Positions 35,401 through 45,160 of a stretch of 64,000 nucleotides of DNA are shown one piece after another; the stretch's first letter is position 1; each line of letters begins with the position of its first letter. The translations under genes were made by a program, and so were the position numbers. The DNA is from Strigamia acuminata. Lineage: Eukaryota; Arthropoda; Chilopoda; Geophilomorpha; Linotaeniidae. Below the pieces are notes generated by a model. It saw only the letters and a list, made by a program, of their open reading frames with translations. It was not told the DNA's origin and made no database searches. The stretch lies in assembly GCA_949358305.1 (NCBI GenBank), contig OX442314.1, forward strand, positions 18,097,060 to 18,161,059, in the 5' to 3' direction.

Positions 35401-36866
35401 TCATCCCATAGAAATTTTTTTCCCCCTTTCTAGTTTTCCCCGTGAAATACTAGCCCCGATAGAATGGAGATAAATATGATTTAAACTACGGGAGATCTGA
35501 GCCCCTCTACTCGCACAACTCAGCAGGGCGCCTTGTTGAAGCGGGTTAGTTATGATGCGACGTCCAACAGGGAACATCGCCTACTCACCCTTGATGAGCA
35601 CAATTTATTATTCTATTTAACCTTCCATCGTCAACCCTCGGAGGAATGTTGAGAAAGGATTCCTACGGGGCGACCACACGTCGGTCCCTTTGTGATTGTG
35701 CCAAAACAACATTCAGATTAATCGGCCATCATTTTAAGACACTACGCAGATGTCTATGGCACATAAAATAAAGCAAAGGTCCATGCCATAAACAGATTAT
35801 AAATGGAATAACATATTATTTGAATTTTCACTAAACACACCATTTATCAAAATGACATTAATATTCTAAGCAACCTGCGTGAAATGAGTCGAGGAAATAA
35901 ACATTAACCTATTTTTAAACAAAAATTATTTATTTTTGTAAATTGCTGTCTTAAATTTGACTCGTTTTAACGTTATAAATAAACCTTGTTTTTCTTTCTA
36001 AGAAGATTGAAAATAAATAGTTTCATATTCGTAATTCGTAAACATACAGTAATCTAATAGCTGCCATTAAAAATTCAACTTACGCACCGTCGTTTTATTC
36101 AGGAAACCATTTACACGCATATTTACTTACATGAGAACCCCAAAAGGATTTTATTATACACTTAAGTGTGTAATCCTCTAAGAAAAAATTATCATCACTT
36201 TATTTATGCCCCAAAAAAAAAGTAAAAAAAAAAAAGCAGATTTCAATTACACAGCTAAGCCGAAAAAGATGGCAAAGTTAATTAACCGGATTTGTCACGT
36301 TTTCCTTTTGACACTTCCACCTGGTCTTTTCCCGTTCTATTTCTTTTATAATTTCTCACGCGTATAATTAAATTGCAATTTATCACGAATGCTTGAGCAT
36401 AGCTACTACTCTTGAATATTTATAATACCCAAATCCGTATCACGTGCATTTAGCTTAAACGATAAATAATAAGCCATCAGCAGGAGACTGCACACAAACA
36501 AGACATCCGTACAAATGAATCAAGACAATCTTTTTGTTTTTTCCCCTCAACTTCTGCAATGTTATTACCCGCCATTCATATGACTGGCGTTGCATGACCC
36601 TCAGGCGTCCTCATTACACACAGCAACAATAGTTTGTAACTTAGAAATTTTTTAAAAAGTGACACCTAATTAACTTTCATTCAATACGAATTAACACGAC
36701 ATCGTAAATGCACGAAAAACACGGAATTTAAAAAGTCCGCAATGACCAAATATGGGAATCAAATGGACCTTTAGTTTACTTACAGCCACTTGATCGCACT
36801 TGTGCTTGTTACAAGAAAAATCAAGAATAAAAGAATCCGAGATAACTCCGGCCGAGGCGTCGGCAT
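32410..36866 (-). CDS. Wnt4: Secreted signalling ligand Wnt4
   Basis: A 357-aa Wnt from five exons: 36866-36784, 34431-34196, 34102-33816, 32957-32859 and 32778-32410 (1074 bp, in frame). The small first exon encodes the signal peptide (core [18 protein letters not shown]), found by reading a non-obvious frame whose phase-2 donor fits the next exon. Hallmarks are [39 protein letters not shown], the acylated-serine motif [14 protein letters not shown] and the C-terminal [19 protein letters not shown] with full Wnt cysteines. [10 protein letters not shown] and [10 protein letters not shown] match vertebrate WNT4 rather than other subfamilies. Intron 1 (34432-36783) is 2.35 kb, the longest intron in the window, and a likely home for regulatory DNA. 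Confidence 0.95.
35283..35373. promoter_or_regulatory. Three CAGCTG E-boxes in Wnt4 intron 1
   Basis: CAGCTG occurs at 35283, 35298 and 35368 within 91 bp. It is followed by a stretch to about 35700 that is less AT-rich than the rest of the intron. This is the pattern expected of a bHLH-bound enhancer. Inference only. Confidence 0.3.
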
Positions 36867-37660
36867 GACTGCAAAAGGGGGTGGTTACTCCAAAAACAGG
36901 GTACAGGAGCCAGATGGCTGGCGCACAGTATGGGTGGCGCACGTGGGTGCTTGGCACTGGACTGGGCTTTGATGAACATGGGAGGTTTCGCTCGCCTCGA
37001 TGCACCAAGGGAAGGGGTAGGGGTGGGTGCAGCGTTCTGATTGGTTGTTCATCGCAATCCATTTTCGTAATGTTGTAAATGAAGGGATTAAACTGTTTGT
37101 GTTTCGTGGCCGAATTGTTTGAAATTCACGTAAGCAAATTTGTAGAAAACAATTTTAACACGTGAAATTAATTTTTATTCAATTTTAAATCTATTTTTAA
37201 AAAATTAAATATGTTTTTTTTTTAAGGAAGCGGTTCTCTTTTTGCTTTTAAAATTTATTTCCTGAACTTACCTCCCTCCGAGCATGTCTAATTTACAAAC
37301 AAGAATACTCCCAAGAGATGGCACCTAATCCTGGCTTGAAAATGTTGATGTTTTGTCTTGCTGTTTTGTGCCGCCTATCCTTAGCAACTACCGGTATGCC
37401 AACTAATTTAAAAATAGATACAGGGTTTTCCTGCATACTGAGAAAAGAGATTGCGATTCTGCGAAAACTGTATATAATTCGACTCAGATTATTGGCTCTT
37501 ATCAGTCGTCAATTGTATTTTTAGAAAGGTAAACTTCTTTAGATATTAATTTCCGAGTTAATAGTTAAGAAAATGTAGGTTAAGTCGACCTTAACGTAAC
37601 AGATTATGAATCGAGAATTTATACGACTTTTATTTTTAGTTACTGCGATTTTATATCGTA
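36867..37660. other. Divergent region between Wnt4 and RNF207
   Basis: It should contain both promoters and 5'UTRs. A likely RNF207 5'UTR acceptor (TTTTTAG, about 37633-37639) precedes its ATG. A plus-strand ATG frame at 37318 begins with a hydrophobic stretch but has no supported continuation. Confidence 0.5.
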
Positions 37661-40600
37661 ATGTCGGGAGGGATATTTCCACAAAGTGATAATCAGGAAA
37701 ATAATTTCACTCGCAGTCCACTTTTATGTTACTTGTGTAATGAGTTATTGAAGGACCCGTGCCTTTTACAATGCTGTCATACATTCTGTTCTGAGTGTTT
37801 AAGCGGAAGGAGTAATGAATCGAAATTAATGTGCCCAATTTGCGGGTATTTATTTATTTATTTATTTTAAAAAAAATAAAAAAAAATTTATATACGTAAT
37901 ATTTTATGACATTTTATAATTTTTCCCTTTGTGTTGAATCACAGGAAAAATACCATTCTCAAGGATAGTTCATCACTTCCTCCAACCGATCCTCTTCTTA
38001 GTTTCCTTATCGAGTCTTCAGTTGAGGAGTGGCCTCCGTGTTCTAATTGCGATACGGTATCGTAAATTGAGAAGACCGGAATTGGTAGATGACTAATGTT
38101 GTCTATGATTACAGGTGCACAGCGCGCATGATTCCGTGTCCATGTTTTACTGCAACACATGCGGGCAAGCCCTGTGCGGCGCTTGCAGAGAAGACACGCA
38201 TAAAGCTCGCATGTTTAGCAAACATGACATAATTCACATGTCTAAACGTACAAAAGATGTGTATAAAACATGCGGTATATTGAATCGACATTTTGCATTG
38301 TTAAAAAAAAACAAAAATATTTTTGTTTCTTATTAAAATACACCAGATCAACATGGAAAACCATACATCATGTTTTCAACATTAAATAAGGCGATGCTCT
38401 GTATTAATTGCTTTCGTGATATGGGCGTGTAAGTTAATAAGAAAAACAAAATTTAAAAAAAAATCTAAATGAGTTTTTAATTAATTTTCTCTGCCACTTT
38501 TAATTTTAGAGATGGCAGAGCTCACTGTATTGACCTCGAATCCGCGTACAATGAAGAATGCAAAAAATTGGACTTAGCAGTTGTGGTACATCTAATTAAG
38601 AATGAGAGACTGAGATCTGTCTCCTTAAAATTAAAATATATATATCGATTTGCTAATTTTGTTTTCTTCTAGTCGATTCGAGACCTCCAGTTCTCAGTTC
38701 GTGATGGAATAGCATTATTTTGTAACTTATTGGATGAACTTAGCCACAATGCAGAATCAGAAAAAGAATCTATTCATAAATTGTGTCAATCTCTACAAGA
38801 TATCATCATAAGTACGCGCCACTGCTTATTAGACGACATCCAAAGGTAAAAAGAAATAAAATCAAACTAATTTTATACGTAACAATTTTAATATGTATAA
38901 CAATGCAACAATACAACAAAAACTTTTATAAAAAACATAAATAAGTATAGTAGTTAACAAACAACGTTGATGTAAAGCTCAAATAACAAGATGATTGGAT
39001 AAAACAAATTGACGTCGTCAGGGGAATTTCAAATCCAGAGCAATTTTTCTGATCCGTAAATTGACCTAGTGCTGTTCGGGGCCTGAGCCACCTTGCTTTC
39101 CCTCTGTACAGTCTAATCGGCAAGTTACTGCTGCAGATTCTATGTCTTCATCGTAATGAGTCTCGTTTACTTTTTTGAGCCTGAAGATTTGAAGGTGAAC
39201 CTTCGGGAAAAAAAAATATTTTTGCCATAAATTAAAAATTCACCCAAAAATACATACAATTAGATAGATATTGCTAATTTTTCAAACTTACCAGTTGGCA
39301 CCGACATCCATTGGATTCCCAATTGGTGTCACATGTTGCTTCAACACGGCTACTTGGAATGTAATTTTCGTAGGTCTTTGTTTTGAACCGGCAGTATTCC
39401 CGAACTTCTCTGTAGTTATTTATCTCCATCAAAAATTGGCTTAAATCGGGACGATCGTCAGTTAAAATTGTAATGTCGTTTTGGTGTGTCTCTTGAGCTT
39501 GACTAGAGGTTTTGCCCACTGGCAGCCCTTGACTAAAACAGACAACCATCGCTAAGAAAATCATATGGAATGTAAACATATTGGTGATTTTCGGTGGGAT
39601 TAATTAGTATAAATAATTGAAATGATGTGTAGTGTTATGAAAAGTTAGAGTTAATGATTATTTTAACTCGGAGACGTTAACTTTTATTAGGCTAATAGTG
39701 GAATTCCCTCGTGGCCCCGTCGAGCGAGGTGGAGGGGAAATTTCATCATGTGAAAACCATGGTAGAGAATCGCATTCATTTTCATTTCAGAATTTCCCTA
39801 CGTTGATCTGGGAGATGAGGGTGATTCATGCCATCTACAAGACTTAAGTTCCGTCTTTGTTCTCTCCAATTAATTGACATTATGATTATAATACTACAAC
39901 AGATTGATAAAACTAATTAATTATTATAAAATTAAATGTTTTTAATTTAAAAATATTGATTACAAAACGCAAATAATAAGTTTGCATATTATTAAATCAG
40001 ACATTGAAGAAAATTTAACCCAAGTATTACAGAAACATAACTTTATTAATCAATTTTTTTTAATGTTTTACAACAAATGTAGTATCGGTTTTAACAATCT
40101 TTATCGCAAATGTGACAGTTGACATTTTGTTGTTTATTTACGAGTAATTATCGGGAATTTGTCGTGCCCTTCAAAGAAGCAACTTTTTTTAAAGTTTAAT
40201 TTAATATGAAAATTATTAATAATGAAATGTTATTAGAAATATTTATTTCTGTATAAAATTCCAATAATTTACGGGTAAAATCTCAAACCCACGCGATATT
40301 GAACGATTTGTCATTTTTAACGTGGGCTTAATGTAAACAACTTTTCCCAAAGCTTTTACGCAAATCTCTACTTCCCGACAAATGTCAACAAACCCACGCC
40401 GTCTTGATTTTTCAGACAATATGACGTTAAGCAACAGTTGTTTTGTAAACAATTAGACAATTTGAGAGCACTTTTACCTACTATTCAAGTTCATTTAATC
40501 ATTTGTACAACATTTTCGAGTTCAGCCAATAAATACGAATTTCTACATCACGGTTATGTGAGTGAGAAATTAAAAAAAATTAAATTAAATTAAATATTTT

Positions 40601-42713
40601 ATAAAATAAAAAATAAAATATTTTAGACTCTGATGGACCGTCTAAGCGCAATAGCTCATATGTCATCGCCCCTGCGTCCCACTCGGAGTAGTGGAATTAA
40701 AACAAATTTTAAAAGTGAATTATCTAGGTAATAAATTACATTTTCTTAATTTAGAAAATTAAATTAAAATATTCTGATTGCTTTCAAGGAACCTGAATCC
40801 ACTCATTTCCGAGAAATCAGTCCATGACATGGGAATAGACGCAAAGAAGTAACATTTAACATTTTTTAAAAATTTTCATCAAAACAACTGTCAATAATTT
40901 TCCCACATGCTCTTCAGTTCTTTTAGAGTTTTTTCCCAAAACTCCACATCTTCCTCGTCGTGTTATATGGCAAAGGCCACGAGCCAGCCCACTGCTAACA
41001 CCTACGTTAGAAAACATGGAATTAACAATAACAAATTAAAGACTGTAGATGTCAGCGGATGGTTCTCGGAACATTGCAAAAACTTTGATGCCGATCGCAG
41101 AGTGAGTTTATTTCCCGTTCTAATTAATTGTTTATTTCAGGGGTTCCCAAACTTTTTAGCATCGCGCCCCACTTTTTAAGCAAGGCGATCTTCTGCGCCC
41201 CACTCCATCTACCAGTGCATTAAATTTTTAAAAAATTTACTACTAAAAAGAAAAAAAAGAAATTTTAACATAAATTTGCATAAAACTGTGTATAATTTTT
41301 TATATAATTTTATATAATTTTGGTTAAAAATTTATAAAAGTTTGCAAAATAAGCTTGTCTTATTTAGGCATGTATGATGGGTGCGCCCCACCAATAATCA
41401 CCTCGCGCCTCACCGTTTGGGAAACCCTGGTTTATTTTATTTTACTCCGTATTTATTTATCTTTTACATCAGGAGCTGGAAGTACAATTTAGTAAAATAA
41501 AAGACCAGGTTCAAGAACTGCAACGAGACGTAACATTGCGAAAATGTCTTACAAAAAAAGAAAAGGTAAAAAAAAAATTAATTGATAAAATTAAAGCACT
41601 TCCTGTTGATTTATACCAGGTGATTGACATTGAAAACGAATGCGCAGCACTACAAATCGACATTACTAAGCAATGCGAAGCGCTTGAGAATTTGAAATTT
41701 GTTTTGGAAAAAGTAAATTGTTGTTTACTTTAGATATTCCGACTTAAATTTCATGCTAATTTATACCGTTTTATAATAAAAGAACTGGGAAGAACAATTA
41801 CAGAGAATTGCAGTGGAGCAGGACATATATAATGGTAATTACAAAGCAGCTTACACTATAATTACAGAGTTTCTGTCATCGGCAAACCTTGTTGCTCTCG
41901 TTTACAATTATTCAGCTCAAAACAATGACTTAGAAATACTTCTGTCTGACACTAAGTGTCTAGCTACGGTCAGTCGTCGATTGGAATCTTTCATTAAGTC
42001 AATTACCGCTATAGTTGAAAAGATTTCACCGCGGTAATGAAAAAGCAAAATACTAGCGACTACATTTTTTAAATGTTTATATACTGTATAATTTAATTGA
42101 AGCCTCAGGAAGAGTTTGCACGCGGATGATAGGAGTGAATGTATACAAGCCTTGCTTGAACAGATCAATACTCTTCAACCAGATTCTCAACAAAGGTTCG
42201 CTTTTTGAGTCTCGTCGAATTCCCACTAATTTTCTCGTTATAGAGTGGATGCAATTCTGAGTCAGGAAGAACAAAAACAGAATAAATTTAGTGGTCCTTC
42301 CCCATTTGAGGAATCGCTTATACAAACTAAGGGAATGTTAAAAACGCCAATGAAGGATGGAATTCCCATTCGGAAAGACATAGATGGCACACCTTTAAGA
42401 AGTGGAACAGTATCTACTGTAGGTAATCATCATGGAGAGGGTAATTCCCATCTTCATGTGTGGGAGTTATGGGTCGGGTTACCGGATAGATAAAATGACA
42501 AATCGGGACAAACAAAACGAGGGGAAAAAAATCGGGACAATTCTGTAGACGTTCCCGCCCAAATCGGGACAATTTATATAATCGTGTAATTTATTGTAGT
42601 TGTTATCATGTCATTCAGGTCGAGTGATGAATGAAAGTGAAGCAGCGCCTTTAAAAGAAAATCCTGCATTGATAAGCGTTGATAATTCTACGATTGTAAA
42701 GGAGGACGTGTAA
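37661..42713 (+). CDS. RNF207: RING finger protein 207
   Basis: A 708-aa protein from 15 exons: 37661-37845, 37945-38056, 38115-38274, 38347-38428, 38510-38585, 38673-38845, 40416-40557, 40627-40727, 40789-40848, 40918-41101, 41473-41712, 41783-42033, 42109-42195, 42244-42422 and 42619-42713 (2127 bp, in frame). Domains: a C3HC4 RING (C23, C26, C38, H40, C43, C46, C58, C61), a B-box around 108-148 (YCNTCGQALCGACREDTHKA), a long helical middle and a coiled coil (KIKDQVQELQRDV). The N-terminus MSGGIFPQ and RAHCIDLESAYNEECKKL match vertebrate RNF207, a cardiac E3-type protein affecting HERG channels. Its role in insects is unknown to me. Intron 6 (38846-40415) holds an antisense gene and intron 10 a MITE. 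Intron 14 has three copies of ATCGGGACAA. Exon 10 could alternatively begin 9 bp later in the same frame. Confidence 0.93.
39066..39579 (-). CDS. Small secreted Cys-rich protein nested in an RNF207 intron
   Basis: A 140-aa product from two exons, 39579-39292 and 39200-39066 (423 bp, in frame). The intron has a strong GTAAGT donor and an acceptor preceded by a long T-run. It begins with a clear signal peptide (MFTFHMIFLAMVVCFSQG) and has no other hydrophobic segment, so it should be secreted. The mature part has six cysteines in the order C-x17-C-x8-C-x-C-x28-C-x3-C. Between the fourth and fifth it has an alternating hydrophobic stretch (LVHLQIFRLKKV) like a beta-strand finger. This layout faintly recalls cystine-knot ligands (Trunk/PTTH, Spätzle or PDGF/VEGF types), but I cannot assign a family. 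It is transcribed opposite to its host. Real-gene evidence is good; function is unknown. Confidence 0.7.
41138..41429. mobile_element. Complete hAT-type MITE in RNF207 intron 10
   Basis: A 292-bp element. The 5' terminus CAGGGGTTCCCAAAC matches the inverted 3' terminus CAGGGTTTCCCAAAC at 14 of 15 bases, and GCGCC-rich subterminal parts also pair. A perfect 8-bp direct repeat, GTTTATTT, flanks it at 41130-41137 and 41430-41437. The 8-bp duplication and CAGGG ends are diagnostic of hAT-superfamily transposition. There is no coding capacity, so it is a non-autonomous element. It lies between splice sites and does not disturb the RNF207 frame. Confidence 0.9.
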
Positions 42714-43756
42714 TGAGTACATTTAGTGCGATTAAAGAAAATTTTGAAAAAAAGTTTTGATATTTCTGTTTTTTTTTTTTGTTTTTTTTTCAAACGGAAT
42801 TAGATGAAAAATACTAGGAAAATTAAATAAAATTACTGTAATTTGCACCAAGATCGGATGTGTATTGCGTAACGAGCATGAGCAAGGATGTATATACGTA
42901 TATCCTTGGGTGCACCGCTGCACATGTTCAGTGACAGTGGCTTGCGCCAAAACCGAGGCTAAAACACTACTACCACCTCTACCTGGTGATGATTTCAGAC
43001 AGCTTCCGGAGCTGTGTTTACAGGAACCATTTTTAGATTTTTCTCGGAAAAACAATGAAACATTTGTATTTGTCGTGCAAAATTTCTGTTCTAAATTCTT
43101 TTTCAATATTTTCCAATTTCTACAGAAATATTTCAACAAATCAAGAATTGTTTGCACATGCGCAGCATGAAGTTGGGCGTGTTCCAGAGTGTGAATGGGC
43201 GGAGATTTTTTTTCGTTGTGGTAGGTACCCGTACACGCAACACATACCGCATTCGGTAGGCATAATGTTTAGGATACGATAAAATAATTTAAAAATAATA
43301 TTCGCCATTGTGGAATAAATGATCCATCTGGTTATGTATAATTTATACGCGCCTAATATTCTAAATGAATTACAGATTGATCCCGCACACTACTCACGAG
43401 CACTTAGCAAGTAAAAAGAATGTTTGGAAATTTTCCCATCAACTTAACCTACAGAAAGTCTTACCGGAAGAGAATAATGATAACAATGAAATTATCAACA
43501 AAACCACACAGCGCTCGGTTTGCAACCGTAAAAGCTGTTAAATATTGCCACAGGAGCGCACTGCGTTGCAATGAAGCGCCAGATTCAAAAACTAAATAAT
43601 AGGTAATTACGATTAGTGTTATGATATTCAGGCGCAATCAATGAGAACTTTGTTTGGTGATATTAAAGTCAGTTAATTTAAATTAAGGTTTAACGAGGTC
43701 ACTGTAATACAGGGCCAGTGGCCACTATAGTTAGCTTCCCTGCCCTGTCGCGTATA

Positions 43757-44157
43757 CAGGGTGAACCAGAGACCTACCCATTTTAAAAATGTAATTACTC
43801 TGTAACTAATTAAAATATTTATTTGAAACTAAAACCATTTTACAGAGTCTAAAATGTCATTTTAAGTCTGGGAAATTATTTCACTCGCATGAGTGAAATA
43901 ATTATTCCTTGTGAGCCAGAGAAACCTGTACATTTTTGTACGCTTATTTCCCGGCGACCATTTTGACCAGAGTAGTGATCGTTGAGTGAAGCAATACCTC
44001 AACAATCACTACTCTAGTCTTTCAGTGGTCATGGAGAAATGGATGGCGCATCATCGTTTATTTATTGTTGAAATGTGTGTGCGGAGCCAAAAAAGAAATG
44101 TGACGCAAAAGCCATTTTAAAGGCATGTGGGTGAATTTGGCCATCGCACTTTTTTTT
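43757..44157 (+). mobile_element. Degraded DNA-transposon fragment with a transposase-like start
   Basis: It begins with a CAGGGTGAACCAGAGACC motif of the kind that starts many insect DNA transposons; a related direct copy (GTGAGCCAGAGAAACCTG) follows about 155 bp later. At 44031 an ATG opens a frame MEKWMAHHRLFIVE…VTQKPF, a stop, then RHVGEFGHRTF. This resembles the N-terminal helix-turn-helix part of insect transposases of the DUF4817/Tc1-like type. The in-frame stop and lack of a catalytic region make it non-functional. Family assignment is from memory of typical sequences. A 22-bp inverted repeat lies inside it (43965-44019). Confidence 0.45.
43965..44019. repeat. Near-perfect 22-bp inverted repeat (hairpin)
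   Basis: The arms at 43965-43986 and 43998-44019 pair with two mismatches around an 11-base loop. The arm core is AGTAGTGATCGTTGAG. It is part of the surrounding degraded transposon or an independent hairpin. Confidence 0.7.
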
Positions 44158-44846
44158 AAAAAAAAATATAGGAAAAGATAAAAAAAAGTTATGAATTTTA
44201 GTTGATAGCTCAAGGTGAAGAAATGTTTTAGAAATTTATAACATTGCTCTATCTCAAAACCTAATGCTGCAATTCATGTTTTCCAAAAGCTTTCGGCCAC
44301 ATTCATCCCGTTTTACGGTAATTATTTATTCCATATAGTCACAACTATTATTCTACAATAATCTTCCTTTCTTATTACATTAAAACAGATTGCTCCTTAT
44401 TTATCTTTATGTAGATCCCCAAGAAAGGAAAGGGCTGCTCAGAAAATGGAAAATCAAAACAACCATAAAATCTAAAACAAGAAGCAAAGTATTTTTAAAA
44501 TTTAAAAATTTCGACTTGTATTTAAAAAAAAAATTTCTATAATTATTTCCTTTGTGTAGGCACTTCGAGATGATAATGCTGGAGTTGCATCCCTGAGGTA
44601 AAAAAACAATCTAATTCAAAATGTCGCCGCTCGTTATTGATTCAACAGCTTCAGCGAAACGCCACAATTCCCAACACAGACACAAACCGTCTAGTGATCC
44701 CATTGAAGAGCGTTAAGAAATCAAAGTTCTAACAGCTACTTGTATAAGATGTAACAGAATACGGAGGAAAATTACTGAAATAATTGAGCTGAATGCTTTG
44801 CTGAATACTACCATTGAAACAGAATTACGTAGACGACGTAAAAAAA

Positions 44847-45160
44847 ATGACCACTGAAAACGAATCGGAGGATGATGGAAAAATCGCAAAAAGCCATTCA
44901 GTTGCGATGTGCCAACGCAGAATCGTCCAGAAAAATTCGCTAATTCGACCAAAAGTATCGAATAATACGATTACAAAAGCGTTTTAAGGATTGACCCGAT
45001 ACGTCTACTGCTTCAACACACCGGAGCCAGAGTTTTTATATGCGAGCAATGTGGGAAAATGTTCACTACCGACGTGTCCGCGACGAAAAATGAGCAAATA
45101 ATGAGGCAAGCGGGACCGAAAGCAATGATTTGTTGTTTTTTAACCATGAAACTATTTCAC
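44847..45160 (+). pseudogene. Zinc-finger-like remnant in two frames
   Basis: One frame starts MTTENESEDDGKIAK and stops at 44985. A second frame from about 44985 reads RLLLQHTGARVFICEQCGKMF, which has the HTG linker and CxxC start of a C2H2 zinc finger but no intact following finger. The shift and the early stop suggest decay. A 16-A run follows at 45187, which might mark a reverse-transcribed copy, though no target duplication was identified. Confidence 0.3.

Larger units (their letters stand above)
43376..44694 (+). pseudogene. Exon-like fragments of an unrecognised gene
   Basis: Several short segments look spliced. Three are mutually in phase and end in a stop: 44415-44488 (DPQERKGLLRKWKIK…), 44560-44597 (ALRDDNAGVASLR) and 44649-44694 (SFSETPQFPTQTQTV). 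Other candidates are at 43376-43410 and from 43455. Upstream, 42950-43230 has protein-like text in two different frames (e.g. LPELCLQEPFLDFSRKNNE, then ELFAHAQHEVGRVPECEWAE) that I cannot join without a frameshift. A transposase fragment sits among them. Either this is a decayed gene or a fast-evolving one whose model I failed to resolve. Confidence 0.25.

Noticed and set aside
36691-37062. A 123-codon minus-strand frame overlapping the Wnt4 first exon
   Set aside because: A different frame of the same DNA encodes the Wnt4 signal peptide and splices in phase, so this frame is a shadow.
37318-37524. A plus-strand ORF with a signal-peptide-like start before RNF207
   Set aside because: No in-phase downstream exon or family motif. 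The hydrophobic start alone in AT-rich DNA is weak evidence.
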